Assembly: GCF_030848805.1 (NCBI RefSeq)
Contig: NC_092360.1
Location: 5,394,001 to 5,458,000 of the forward strand
Source: Temnothorax longispinosus
Lineage: Eukaryota > Arthropoda > Insecta > Hymenoptera > Formicidae
DNA: 64,000 nt
Direction: 5' to 3'
A model generated the notes under the pieces. The model saw only the letters and a program-made list of their open reading frames with translations, searched no databases and had not been told where the DNA came from. This document shows, one piece after another, positions 37,601 to 45,744 of this stretch (positions within the stretch are counted from its first letter, which is position 1; every line of letters begins with the position of its first letter). A program made the position numbers and the translations under genes.

Positions 37601-40600
37601 GAAGGCTTTACACGTAACAGTCGATGGAACACTGTGTGCTACATAAATATCGTTTTTATAAGGTCTATGTAAAACCGTAGAAGATGCCCGGATCAATATA
37701 TAAGCATAAAGATAAATTTCCGGATAAGACTTCTTTGCTATACCGATTGTATCAAAAAGTGCGCTTTGTCGTTACAGATTTTTCAACAAAAATTTATAAA
37801 CAGATTTTTCCAGCGAAATTACATTATTTTCTTAAAAACAATATTTTCAATAAATTTTACATTTTCAACTTCTTATTTGTATTGTAGGCAAAAAGATGGA
37901 AGTTTTTTTCCTCTTGTTAGATTTCCATTTCGTTACCCTTACATGCTCCTCGTTTGCACTGCGACACGCCTTTCGATCAATTACGTTACTAAAGTCTTTA
38001 TCGATAAATCGATTAGTAGATACATTCTAAACGCGTCTCGACGGAGTAATTTGCCCCAAATATCCGAAGCACTTGGCTGCCAAATAGTCGGAGGTAATAT
38101 CGCTCTTCGCAGGTGTCGATCTCGATCGTGTATGCGTACATACGGTGACTACCATAATTAGTAAAACAAATAAGTCGTATTTGATTTAAAGAATATATAG
38201 CTTCGTACATAAATCTATATCGTGTTTGCTAACATGTAATTGTAAAGTCGTCATCGGAGACGTGCAGTTCCAAATATCGCGACATTTGTAAATTAACAAA
38301 TGTATTGCCATCAGTCAAAGTGCGGTGCTTTTAAAATTTGAATTTCTCGACTTGTCGACTCTTTGAGAAATTACGATCGTTTTTCGCGTTCAGGATCCGA
38401 ACGGAAGAAGTCCATCACCGCGAGAAAGATCGATCTGTCTTCTTACTCACCTTTTCGGATCGGGCACCGTGCAAAACGATCTCGGGCGCCGTCTGAAGTA
38501 GGAACTCTCGATCCAGTCCGCCTCTTCCTCAAGGTCGTACCGCGACAGACCGCGGGAGTAGGTCGGATAAGGCTGACGGTACATAATTTGGAGGGGCCTT
38601 CGGGGATAGGGCGCGTCGCAGAGGTTCTCGTCGCTGGGGACGCTACGCACGCACGCCGACAGGATGGAATTTCTGGTGGAGGTGCACGGCGACGGTCCCC
38701 TCGTGGACAGGCATCCGAAGAAACCGCCGCCGGACTTCTCGACAGCGTCCAACTGCCGGCTGGTGATGCAATATTGCTCCTTGATGTCCTCGCGCGAGTA
38801 CAACGGCGTCGCGCGACGATCCCACGAGTCCATAACGCCACCAGGACCGCCGAAGCCGCCGTGCAGGTCTACCTGCGTGGAGACGTCCACCTGTCGCAAA
38901 CAAGCGCGATTATATTCCCGGAAACGCAGCCGGAGAACGATTCCGACGGGTATAGCGGACGTTGATTGACGCGCGCCGAGCGAGATCTATGCGGATGTGA
39001 TAGGAGTAAGCATTTCAAAGGAATCGCTGCACGAGACTACTGATTTGTATATAGCTTACTGATAGGTGATTTTGACGATAGCGCTTATTAAACCTCGAAT
39101 ATAATTTTGCACTAAAGATTGTAAACAAAAGAATTGTACTGTTTTCCGAAATGAAAAGCTAACTGAGATAACGCGATGAGAAAAAAATTAATGGCTATCA
39201 AATGCTGTTAAGGAAACTTTTTCAATGAAATGGAATTACTGCAAACACGCAGATTTGTCATTTTTATTTGTGTTATTACTTTTCTGAATTACTAGAAATG
39301 CAATTATAAAGTAAATGCAACATTATAAAGTTTTCATATTTTTACTTTTAATCTGTTCACAACGCGCAACGCTACGATTAAAATTCAGATATTGCACTGG
39401 GAAATTAGTTAATCGAAATTATTTCCGATCAAGATGTAAAACATTTATTGGCATATAATATTAAACATATGCATATTAAATTTCCAGTAAAAACTTTCTG
39501 GAAATGTGATATTCAATACTCAAAGTACCGGTTTAAAAATTTAGGGATGTGTATATGATGAAACATGAAATCACACATTTGTAAAAAAAAAAAGAGAAAA
39601 CAAAATGTTCTCGTGCGGGGCAGTATTGTCTTCCGTAGGGCAGTTAAAAATTGTATCGCTCTTCGATCGAGTATACGGTAAACTGCTTCATTCACTGAAG
39701 TTCCATAGCTATACGCGGCTCATTGTGTCGAGCTACGTTATCGGAAATCGCAATAGTCACGGCATTAAACTTCTGTAATTTCCCGGACTTCATTACCGTT
39801 CTTGCATTATTCCTTTCCTAAGCATGGAGTTCCGCTATCTTCTGCCCGCGCCATGGCGATGGCATTGTAGCCGTCTAATGTCTATCGTATTATCAGTTTC
39901 CGGTAACAAGATTCGTTCGGGTTGTTCTCCGTTTAGTAGAGATCAACGAGACGGACGGAGGGAAACGTTTCAGCCGTCGTCAAACGAAGAGCGTTTCTCT
40001 CGAGGAGACTGACCTACATTCGGTTGCAGGAAACGGATTTTGAAGCGCGAGCAATGTCCTCATTCTCCAAGGATGAGAAGATGATTAGAGAATAATATTA
40101 CTAGTACAACCGAGAAGGAAGCTTGTCGTATTGATCGTTGCAGCATTAATGTATTTTTCTAATTAATTAGAAAATATTTGTAAACAAGAATTGTTGTTGG
40201 TTTAAATGTTGTTAGTAAATGTACACATACTTAAACACACAGATAAGCATATAGAAACGGTAAAGATGTATAATGAATAACAGTAGAACAAAATTGACTG
40301 TATACAGAAGGAAGCATACTTCTTAGAAACTTTTTTCCTCAAAGATGGTTAAAAGATATACAACAATAATAAGTGAAACAGGACTGTTATGATATATCAA
40401 TTAGAGAGAAAAATGCCATTTACGATCTGGGGTTGGACCTTTTGGTAGCCTAATAATAATATTGTGTGAATATTGTATACTTTTTCTGAATTCATTGTCA
40501 GTAAACTGTGCGCCAATATTTTTTCAGTTTTTAAAAGGCACACTGTAAGGAATTCATTGTGAAAAATATCATCTCAACCAGGGTTCGAACTTGGAACCTC

Positions 40601-41395
40601 CCTCATTCTATGACGGGCGTTCAGGTTCGAATCCTGGCTGAAGCAATATTATTTTATTATAATAAATTATTTACAGTGATTTAATAAGGATGCTCATTAG
40701 CATCAAAATTTAAATTGACTATCGATTTAAGTATGTGGATACACTGATCCAATTATAGGAACTGTGTTTTAAAGACCGACAAAAAATTGGCGCACAGTTT
40801 ACTGATTGTGAGTTCGGAAAAAGTACACAGTATTCGCACAATATTATTATTAGGCTACCAAAAGATCCAGCCACGGATCGTAAATGACATTTTTCTCTCT
40901 AATAAAAGATATACATTGTTCCAACAAATTTATTTATTAGTTAACAAAATATTTTAAATATTTATACAAATAATGAATAAGCTCAAGTTTATCTGCCAGC
41001 GATTGATGCCAGCATCTGATTACAGCGGCAAACGCGATTAATGAACTTTAATTAAACAAACAGTTATGACTTTTCTTTTTTTTATAGCTATACTATGAAA
41101 AGAAAGAAGACATAAAATGAGACTTGCATAAAATAAAAATTTTATTTGATTCACATAATATGGTGATATCGATGTGTTGCATAACATATTTTATATGTAA
41201 CACAAACGTATATCACGGTTATAAAGCTGTTGTGTGGGCTACAATAAATCAAGTTCTAAATACTTTGCTCTACTGTATGAATAACGATCCCATAAATCAT
41301 GAATTAAAAGCGAACAAAACCCTCGTGAGCTGTGTAAAAGTAAACCTGAAATACTTTCGGCGTGTTTCACGACCATCTATTTATTTATATATATT

Positions 41396-41446
<51 letters not shown>

Positions 41447-41826
41447 CTTATTTCTTATTTGCAATACGCGTTTCATCTTTAGAATAAATAACATTCGAGA
41501 AGTGTCGCGAAGGAAAAAGACGAATGTCGTTTTGGAAAGCATCAGCCATACAGCTCAACCGACCCGATGTCCCAGCAGTTGAACATACATCACGTTCTCC
41601 CCACGCATAAACATGTCTATCATTGAAATGGGGATTTCGATGGTACCTGGGGATGATAAACGGGTGTCGTTCTGCCGACAGCATTGGCATCTCCTCGCAT
41701 AGCAGGCGGCATGCTCGCGGAGGCCGTGGGTAGATTCCTCGGGTTCATGGCGATCTCGGGACCGGGATGGATCCTCCTGACACCCGCCGGACCACCGGCT
41801 GGTGCCACGCTTGGTGCCTTCACCAT
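22573..41826 (-). CDS. Large PDZ-PH-PH scaffold protein, 17 coding exons (Pdzph1-like)
   Basis: The spliced CDS is complement(22573..22624, 22828..23174, 23390..23575, 24624..25045, 28560..28826, 29052..29346, 30516..30812, 30940..31521, 31671..31883, 32279..32642, 33685..34090, 34181..34325, 34417..34758, 34947..35344, 36455..36762, 38451..38890, 41647..41826), 5244 nt and 1747 aa. Every junction has GT/AG ends and matching phase, which is strong evidence for a single gene. Residues 1-1410 are mostly disordered and Ser/Pro/Arg-rich, with a 12-Gln run and a His-rich tandem repeat. The PDZ domain is at about 1417-1493 (binding loop EFGFRIHG; His1473 at the start of helix B, which predicts class I ligands ending S/T-x-hydrophobic). 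PH1 is at about 1511-1612 and PH2 at about 1636-1745, each ending with the conserved helix Trp. Family knowledge: PDZ plus two PH domains matches mouse Pdzph1. Inferred role: membrane-associated cytoplasmic scaffold. The start is the ATG at 41826, preceded in frame by a stop. Subcellular partners are unknown. Confidence 0.85.
22828..23174 (-). CDS. PDZ-PH gene, exon 16: PH2
   Basis: Residues 1616-1730. It carries a linker and most of PH2 (CFGYLNKQ, GWSRRYCVLKDAALYFYDD). The donor is AACG|GTAAAT, and the stop in the retained frame directly after it confirms that splicing is needed. Confidence 0.92.
23390..23575 (-). CDS. PDZ-PH gene, exon 15: end of PH1
   Basis: Residues 1554-1615, phase 0 at both ends. 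It supplies the later strands and the C-terminal helix of PH1, with the conserved Trp in AAARWMTVIREAV. Confidence 0.92.
23801..23925 (-). mobile_element. Degraded half copy of the 0.5-kb inverted-repeat element
   Basis: Aligns by eye along its length with the right terminal repeat of the element at 40404-40899 (shared AAAGACCGACAAAAAAT, CGCGCAGTTTA/CGCACAGTTTA, CACAATATTAT and the CTCTC end followed by TA). No left arm is recognisable. It lies in the intron between exons 14 and 15 of the PDZ-PH gene. Confidence 0.65.
24005..24566. mobile_element. Non-autonomous element with CCAGTGAACA terminal inverted repeats
   Basis: CCAGTGAACA at 24005 is mirrored by TGTTCACTGG ending at 24566, and similarity continues inward with AAAGATATCTGAAAG against a reverse-complement AAAGATGTCTGAAAG. 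The right half has repeated AAGACGTCTT-like words. There is no open reading frame of note, so this would be a MITE. The target-site duplication is unclear. Confidence 0.6.
24191..24287. repeat. Near-perfect palindrome (foldback) inside the intronic element
   Basis: About 97 bases reading CTTTTATAATGAAGTAGC... and returning as its reverse complement, with arms of roughly 47 bases, only a few mismatches, and an AT-rich centre. It would form a long hairpin in RNA of either strand. Confidence 0.85.
24624..25045 (-). CDS. PDZ-PH gene, exon 14: PDZ domain and start of PH1
   Basis: Residues 1413-1553. It contains the whole PDZ domain (RVTVKREAGGEFGFRIHG through ILELEVAR) and the first strands of PH1 (CSGYLWRK, KWVRRWFALRRDNCLYCYK). 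The acceptor is TTGCAG and the donor TCG|GTAAGC. Confidence 0.93.
25046..26858. other. Intron between the alternative first exon and the PDZ exon
   Basis: Mostly AT-rich, with a less AT-rich island at about 25560-26090. No further exon with good splice sites and plausible protein was found. The minus-strand open frame at 25784-26032 was considered and rejected. Confidence 0.45.
26859..27009 (-). CDS. Alternative first coding exon giving a short PDZ-PH-PH isoform
   Basis: The ATG at 27009 opens 50 codons (MVCNSAGSECTAEVDKD, then a Leu/Lys/Glu-rich likely helix) ending at the donor ACAACAG|GTAACG. The donor leaves the same phase as exon 13, so it splices in frame to the PDZ exon at 25045. An in-frame TGA just upstream with no acceptor between shows that it begins a protein rather than being an internal exon. 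GC-rich DNA immediately upstream would be its promoter. The predicted isoform is 385 aa (151+422+186+347+52 nt), with the PDZ and both PH domains but none of the long disordered region. Confidence 0.65.
27010..27460 (-). promoter_or_regulatory. CpG-rich internal promoter candidate for the short isoform
   Basis: A compact GC-rich, CpG-dense block directly upstream of the ATG at 27009, within the intron between exons 13 and 14 of the long transcript. Open frames here are Arg/Ala/Ser-rich and look like by-products of GC content. No TATA box was apparent. Confidence 0.45.
27461..28559. other. Non-coding part of the intron upstream of the internal promoter
   Basis: A pyrimidine-rich stretch (about 27540-27690 and 27920-28020) followed by AT-rich DNA. 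No exon seen. Confidence 0.4.
28560..28826 (-). CDS. PDZ-PH gene, coding exon 13
   Basis: Residues 1324-1412. Acidic, with a hydrophobic WIYIGDLEE motif, then Lys/Arg-rich. The donor TTCG|GTAAGT leaves one base, which fits the PDZ exon at 25045. Confidence 0.82.
29052..29346 (-). CDS. PDZ-PH gene, coding exon 12
   Basis: Residues 1226-1323. Highly basic and acidic (Arg/Asp/Glu/Lys-rich). The acceptor is an unusual CCCGAG after a long pyrimidine tract, and the donor is ACAG|GTAAAT. The start therefore carries more doubt than the end. Confidence 0.7.
29347..30515. other. Intron 11 of the PDZ-PH gene
   Basis: AT-rich, with no additional exon recognised. The long CT-rich tract just above 29346 (on the minus strand) is the pyrimidine tract for exon 12. 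Confidence 0.5.
30516..30812 (-). CDS. PDZ-PH gene, coding exon 11
   Basis: Residues 1127-1225, phase 0 at both ends (TTGCAG|GAT, GAG|GTGATA). Arg/Ser-rich, ending in a small Cys/His cluster (HCHHCGRE) that is too short to call a zinc finger. Confidence 0.82.
30940..31521 (-). CDS. PDZ-PH gene, coding exon 10 with poly-Gln and His-rich repeats
   Basis: Residues 933-1126, phase 0 at both ends. It encodes a 12-residue glutamine run (31195-31230, mixed CAA/CAG), a histidine-rich segment (about 31064-31110) and two tandem copies of HREGAESGR (about 31007-31063). The basic patch RRRKKKTFSLDFLG lies near its start. Confidence 0.85.
31671..31883 (-). CDS. PDZ-PH gene, coding exon 9
   Basis: Residues 862-932, phase 0 at both ends (ATTATAG|GCT, GAC|GTAAGT). 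Acidic and proline-rich (EEPCSPPPILEEAEIAFG), with a serine run. Confidence 0.82.
32279..32642 (-). CDS. PDZ-PH gene, coding exon 8
   Basis: Residues 740-861. The acceptor is CTCTTCCCAG|C and the donor GAG|GTAAAC. A low-complexity Ser/Thr/Ala-rich segment of GC-rich codons, flanked by AT-rich introns. Confidence 0.82.
32643..33684. other. Intron 7 of the PDZ-PH gene
   Basis: About 1 kb of AT-rich DNA between phase-matched splice sites. Nothing else seen. Confidence 0.5.
33685..34090 (-). CDS. PDZ-PH gene, coding exon 7
   Basis: Residues 605-739. The acceptor is TTTTTTTAG|CA and the donor CCAAG|GTAAGC. Ser/Thr-rich, with an acidic segment and SPRIRLEPATP near its end. Confidence 0.82.
34181..34325 (-). 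CDS. PDZ-PH gene, coding exon 6
   Basis: Residues 557-604, starting EFHENLIRRGLFRKRS. The acceptor follows a T-run (TTTTAG|GAA). The donor AGCAA|GTGTGT is weaker than its neighbours, but its phase matches the next exon. Confidence 0.75.
34417..34758 (-). CDS. PDZ-PH gene, coding exon 5
   Basis: Residues 443-556, phase 0 at both ends (TTTCAG|TGT and GAG|GTAAAC). A Ser/Arg/Pro-rich disordered segment with several R-x-x-S sites, acidic at its end. Confidence 0.82.
34947..35344 (-). CDS. PDZ-PH gene, coding exon 4
   Basis: Residues 310-442. It contains TQATQTEL (320-327) and SQGAQTNG (351-358), short motifs of the dynein light chain LC8-binding type. The donor is GTT|GTAAGT; a second GTAAGT a few codons on would follow a stop codon, so the first is used. 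Confidence 0.82.
35345..36454. other. Intron 3 of the PDZ-PH gene with a less AT-rich island
   Basis: The island at about 35640-35960 includes a strong hairpin at 35839-35898 and a minus-strand open frame that lacks convincing splice sites. The rest is AT-rich. Confidence 0.45.
35839..35898 (-). other. Intronic hairpin
   Basis: An inner stem ACCAT-C-GCGACTC pairs with GAGTCGC-ATGGT around the loop GCAGA (12 pairs, one bulged C), and an outer GTGGAG/CTCCAC pairing closes a 60-base stem-loop. It lies on the transcribed strand of the PDZ-PH gene. Confidence 0.55.
36455..36762 (-). CDS. PDZ-PH gene, coding exon 3
   Basis: Residues 207-309. The acceptor is CAATAG and the donor CTTG|GTAAGT. The product has a proline run (LPPIPPPPG) and a serine-proline segment with likely phosphorylation sites. 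Confidence 0.82.
36763..38450. other. Intron 2 of the PDZ-PH gene
   Basis: AT-rich with no recognised exon, RNA gene or complete mobile element. Confidence 0.45.
38451..38890 (-). CDS. PDZ-PH gene, coding exon 2
   Basis: Residues 61-206. The acceptor is GCGACAG|GTGG and the donor AAAAG|GTGAGT. It opens with VDVSTQVDLHGG, the first of three TQ-type motifs, and is Arg/Pro/Tyr-rich after that. GC content is high, unlike the introns on both sides. Confidence 0.8.
40404..40899. mobile_element. MITE-like element with about 145-bp terminal inverted repeats, flanked by TA
   Basis: Reading inward from 40404 and, in reverse complement, from 40899, both arms run GAGAGAAAAATG, CATTTACGATC, CTTTTGGTAGCCTAATAATA and CAGTAAACTGTGCGCCAAT with roughly 85-90% agreement by eye over about 145 bases. 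TA dinucleotides directly flank both ends (40402-40403 and 40900-40901), compatible with Tc1/mariner-type insertion. The 200-base centre has two tRNA-like B-box motifs in opposite orientation but no coding capacity. It lies in intron 1 of the PDZ-PH gene. Confidence 0.8.
40571..40642. other. Paired tRNA-like T-arm/B-box motifs at the element centre
   Basis: GGTTCGAATCC at 40624-40634 sits in a perfect T-arm stem (CAGG/CCTG) followed by an acceptor-like GCTGAAGC. Its mirror on the minus strand, AGTTCGAACCCTGG, lies at about 40580-40593. No A box, D-arm or anticodon arm can be built, so these are not tRNA genes. A tRNA-derived origin or RNA polymerase III promoter remnant is inferred. Confidence 0.5.
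41402..41443. repeat. TC/GA dinucleotide microsatellite
   Basis: About 21 uninterrupted CT units. On the transcribed strand of the PDZ-PH gene this is a GA run about 200 bases inside intron 1, close to the promoter. Confidence 0.95.
41647..41826 (-). CDS. PDZ-PH gene, coding exon 1
   Basis: Encodes residues 1-60, beginning MVKAPSVAPAGGPAG. An in-frame TGA lies shortly upstream, and the ATG context (CCAGGATGG) is good. It ends CAG|GTACC at phase 0 and joins the next exon, which starts in the same phase. Confidence 0.7.
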
Positions 41827-41849
41827 CCTGGACCGCACCCCGCGCGGTC

Positions 41850-42600
41850 ACACCGACTGGCTGCGAAAAAACGGCCGCGAACACGCACACCAGCTGGCCT
41901 ATCGATCTAGCCCGCTTTTTTCCTCTCAAAACGAGAGAAATTGTCCTACTCTCGGTGCCCCGGGGGTGAACCGAGAGGCTCCCGCGAGCCAGCCAGCCTC
42001 TCCTCGTAGACTATCTCGTCGGCGCGTCTCGCGCCCGCAGGACCTTCATGATCGCGCGAGCGGGACGACGGGTCCCACCACCCGACGATGTCCTTACGCG
42101 GCACTGGCGCGTCGACGGATTCGCGGTAATCTGTCGTCGGCCGACTCCTGGCGATTGATACGTGCCGCGGTGGACCCGACAACGACGAGCGCGACGGCGG
42201 CGATGGTGACGACCACCGCGACGACGACGTTGGCATACGTCGGACACGACCGAAGCGACGCGTCTCGGTGGTCCTCGCGCGAACGCGAGGGATGACGAGC
42301 TCTCTCCTACGGGTTGGAAGAGGCGCGACGTCGGGGTGCGCGTGCTGGTGCGAGGAAGAGCGCGTGATACGAGAAGGGTAGATACGGGAGAGACAGGGTG
42401 GAAGAGAAGCGGCGACGTGATACGGATAGAGGGGGATGAATGGAGGGAGCGTGGTAGCGTGGGAGAAATTGAAACGGGGGGAGAGAAAATCATAGCGGAT
42501 GTTCGCGGCGAAAGAGGGATGATGATGACGGGGGTATAGCTGACGCGGTGGGGGTATTTGTAACCTTCGTTACTCTCGACTCGTGTATTCGCTTTGTGAG
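41850..42600 (-). promoter_or_regulatory. CpG-rich promoter/5' UTR region of the long PDZ-PH transcript
   Basis: A GC-rich block directly upstream of the first coding exon (ATG at 41826), bounded by AT-rich DNA beyond about 42700. Open frames on both strands are Arg/Ser/Thr low-complexity. The start site and any untranslated exon cannot be fixed. Confidence 0.45.
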
Positions 42601-45456
42601 CCGCACGGCACGTTCTCCTCTCCGTCAAGCGTATTAATACCGTGATATTTATCCGTGTCTCGTTTAATGCCGATAGGGTGAACGTCATTGCAAATAGTTC
42701 TTCCCCGATTATTTTTACACGGCGGTGAACTCTGTCGAACTAATTAACGACAATCGCGATTATTCTACCGAAAAATCTATGGGAAATTCTCGATTCTCTG
42801 TCGTAGCTGATAAAACATCACAGCCGGAGTGAAGAATTCATCTCTTCGTGTTATCCAAGATTGATTGAAGGCGCCAAATGTTTGATAAAGTGATCGGATT
42901 AATTAATCCATGTTGATTTGAAACATTTATTAGTACATAATAATTCATGTACAGTTATATAATATCCATATTTACTACAAATATTTACGATTAATTATAT
43001 AATATTAATTATAAAATGTTATATTAATTATAAAGTTGTTCAATTTTTTTCTTATTTATAATATGCTGTATATGTTGACTTCTCTATCTGTGTATCCTTT
43101 TAAGCTTTTAAAACATTTAATTACCACAGAACATCCTTAAAATATCATGGTAATAAATAATTAGGTGAACGGGGTAATCAGGCTAATAACATTGTCGCTG
43201 AATCAAAGGTAAACCAGGAAACGAACGAGAGAATTGTTCCGTTGCGCGGGCACGTGTGCATATGGGACAATGGCATTAGCTGAGAGGAAAGATAAAAAAG
43301 CGACATGTTAAACATACTGTAGTAGAACTGGCACGTCGCGGCGATGAATGAGGTGGCCGCGGGGAAAGGGGATGACGGCGGTAAGGGTAGAGGGAGCGAG
43401 ATAAACGAGATGACACAGTTGCAATATTGAAAAGACAAGCCGGACGCGTGTTGGCACGGCGGAATGAAACAAATATGACGTCATAGACGGACGCCGTCCT
43501 TAAAGCTGCGACGCCCACGTTTTGCGACGTACATGCGCGCGGATGTACCGACGCCTACGATTATGAGATGAGCGAAGAAGAGAAGAGAAGAAAGGAAGGA
43601 GAAACGAAGAAAGAAAGAGAGAGAGAGAGAATAAGAAAGAGGAGGGAGGAGAAGAGAAGAGTACAAGATCGGCCACGTCGAGACGGAGCTAGATGGAGCT
43701 CCTGCACATCCTTCTGCCCGTTCTGCCGTCACCCTCTTTGTTGCGGGATCGGAACTACCCCTTCAAGCGACTAAGTATTTTGGTCGACATAATTTTAATC
43801 GGATGATCGAATTTTTATCCTATTATCTTTTTCGTTGAATTATTGATGTGTTTAATTGTTTAAATTTTTAGCCTTATTTTTATAGTATATTTCAACGAAT
43901 TCAACGTTTATTCATCCAGTTTATAAATATCTGAACTTTGCACCAAGTTAATGCCACTGTTTTCATGTTTGTTAATCTTATAAATTGAAAATTTTGTTAA
44001 TCAAAATTGATTCCAAAAGTAAAATTTGTGTATATATTATCGTATATTTATTACACATTATTGTATGTTTATATATGTAGATTTATACATTATGTAAATG
44101 TTTTTGAAGCATCCTGTATATGTATTTGTAGTTCTTTCACTGATGCAGAGAGGTCGCACGCATGACAAATGCATATCTATGTGCAAAATCGATGTAGATT
44201 TCATATATACCGGCAGATTTCAGATTACAAAGAGATATTAGCATATTTTAATTTTACAGTTTTATTACATATCGAAACATAATAGTGAATCAAGACGATA
44301 GAATTTAAATTATAGATATATTTTAATTATATAAATATATTTCAATTATCCATATATTGGATAACGACACAAATGTATTTTTTAAAACTATTTAATGATC
44401 AATGATATCATTACCTGCAATCTGTAATATATCCGAATATTCTTCAAAAATATTTCGGAAACGTTACAGAGATTAACATTATATATAACATTCTTGAATC
44501 ATTGGTTATAATCCAAGCAGAATAAAAAATGATGAGATCAAAATGGCATCAAAATGATTTCAAAATAATTATTATTAAAAATTATTTTAACGTCACTTTA
44601 GCGTCACTTTGACCTCATCATGATTCTTTGTTCTGCTTGGGTAAATATCGTCTGGAAAAATTTATGAAAATTTGAAACATTTTTAAGGCGTTTAGTGTCC
44701 TCTATTTTTTTATGCATAAAATTATGTACATGCATAAAAGACATACATGGCTATCCATGATAAATTGTAAGTAAAAAAATTCGAAAGTAATGTAGATGTT
44801 CATTTTAATCGACAACATCCGCATCATAAAGATAAATGTTTTATCGAGTTATAAAAGTTCTACGGACATCCCGTCAACGTTATGTTTCATAGCGAATTAT
44901 TGCAGATGATATTGTTCTTATATTGCGTATGAAATAAAAGAGATCTGTATGCGCACTGTTTTTTTTTTTCATCGAAATGTTATTTAACAGAATTTCAACG
45001 AGGCAACAAACCCCGTCCATTACGTGACTTTGCATTTCTAACTGGACAAACGGATTTGTGTGTGTGTGTGTGTGGCGCGTCATATAAATAAACACGTGCG
45101 AATTTATAGATCGAGAAAGCACGTATGTGCGGCGCAAGTCATTCCTTTTTACCGAACCTTATGGTTTCGCGCACTAGTCATCAAACGAGTCTCGCTGATG
45201 CAAAGCCTGTAACAGTAAAATATTTTTTTTTTTTACTATTCGTTTTCTAAATTGTTGGAGATTCTCGGATAAGGTGAGTAAAAATAAAATTCGTTGCATA
45301 ACTGCTTAACGCTAATTACTTATTAATTAGCGGGAAAGATCGATACGTCGAATGATGCTCTTTATTTAGCTGCCGCTTGAAATTTTGCAAGTTCCCCTTC
45401 ACACGGATATTCTTTTCTGCATATTCTACGAGGAGGAGCTATATAGGGCGAAAAAA
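42601..45456. other. Spacer between the PDZ-PH gene and the divergent Shaw-like gene
   Basis: AT-rich, apart from a GC-richer purine-rich island at about 43190-43760 that includes a GA run. It includes the small inverted-repeat element at 44513-44640 and a TG run at about 45056-45074. An acceptor-like TTTATTTAG near 45362-45370 suggests an upstream untranslated exon for the channel gene. Confidence 0.45.
44513..44640. mobile_element. 128-bp MITE with CCAAGCAGAA terminal inverted repeats
   Basis: The left end CCAAGCAGAATAAAAAATGATGAG-type sequence is matched by the reverse complement of the right end (CCAAGCAGAACAAAGAATCATG), continuing for about 40 bases with few mismatches around an AT-rich centre. 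No coding capacity, and the target duplication is unclear. Confidence 0.65.
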
Positions 45457-45744
45457 ATGAAAGACGGAAAATGGAACGATCGGGTGACATTGAATGTGGG
45501 TGGTGTTCGACACGAGACGTATAAAGCGACACTGAAGAAAATCCCAGCGACCAGATTGTCACGGTTAACGGAGGCGTTAGCGAATTACGACCCGGTTTTA
45601 AATGAATACTTTTACGACAGGCATCCAGATGTTTTCGCGCAAGTGCTCAATTATTATCGTACTGGAAAACTGCATTATTCAGCAGACGTGTGCGGTCCGC
45701 TTTTTGAAGAGGAATTGGAGTTTTGGGGTCTCGACTCCAATCAG
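45457..45744 (+). CDS. Shaw-like gene, coding exon 1 (T1 domain)
   Basis: Residues 1-96, ending FWGLDSNQ at CAG|GTTGGT. The donor is weak (GTTGGT), but the next exon resumes exactly with the conserved VEPCCW. Confidence 0.88.

Larger units (their letters stand above)
38891..41646. other. Intron 1 of the PDZ-PH gene
   Basis: A 2.8-kb AT-rich first intron holding the inverted-repeat element at 40404-40899 and a long TC/GA microsatellite at 41402-41443, a few hundred bases inside its 5' end. No other exon seen. Confidence 0.5.

Noticed and set aside
40571..40642. Functional tRNA genes
   Set aside because: Only T-arm and part of an acceptor arm can be drawn; no A box, D-arm or anticodon arm.
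42131..42260. A Val/Ala-rich translation on the minus strand that looks like a transmembrane helix
   Set aside because: It has no ATG, lies in ACG/GTC-repeat-like GC-rich DNA, and is bounded by nearby stops; the hydrophobicity follows from trinucleotide composition.
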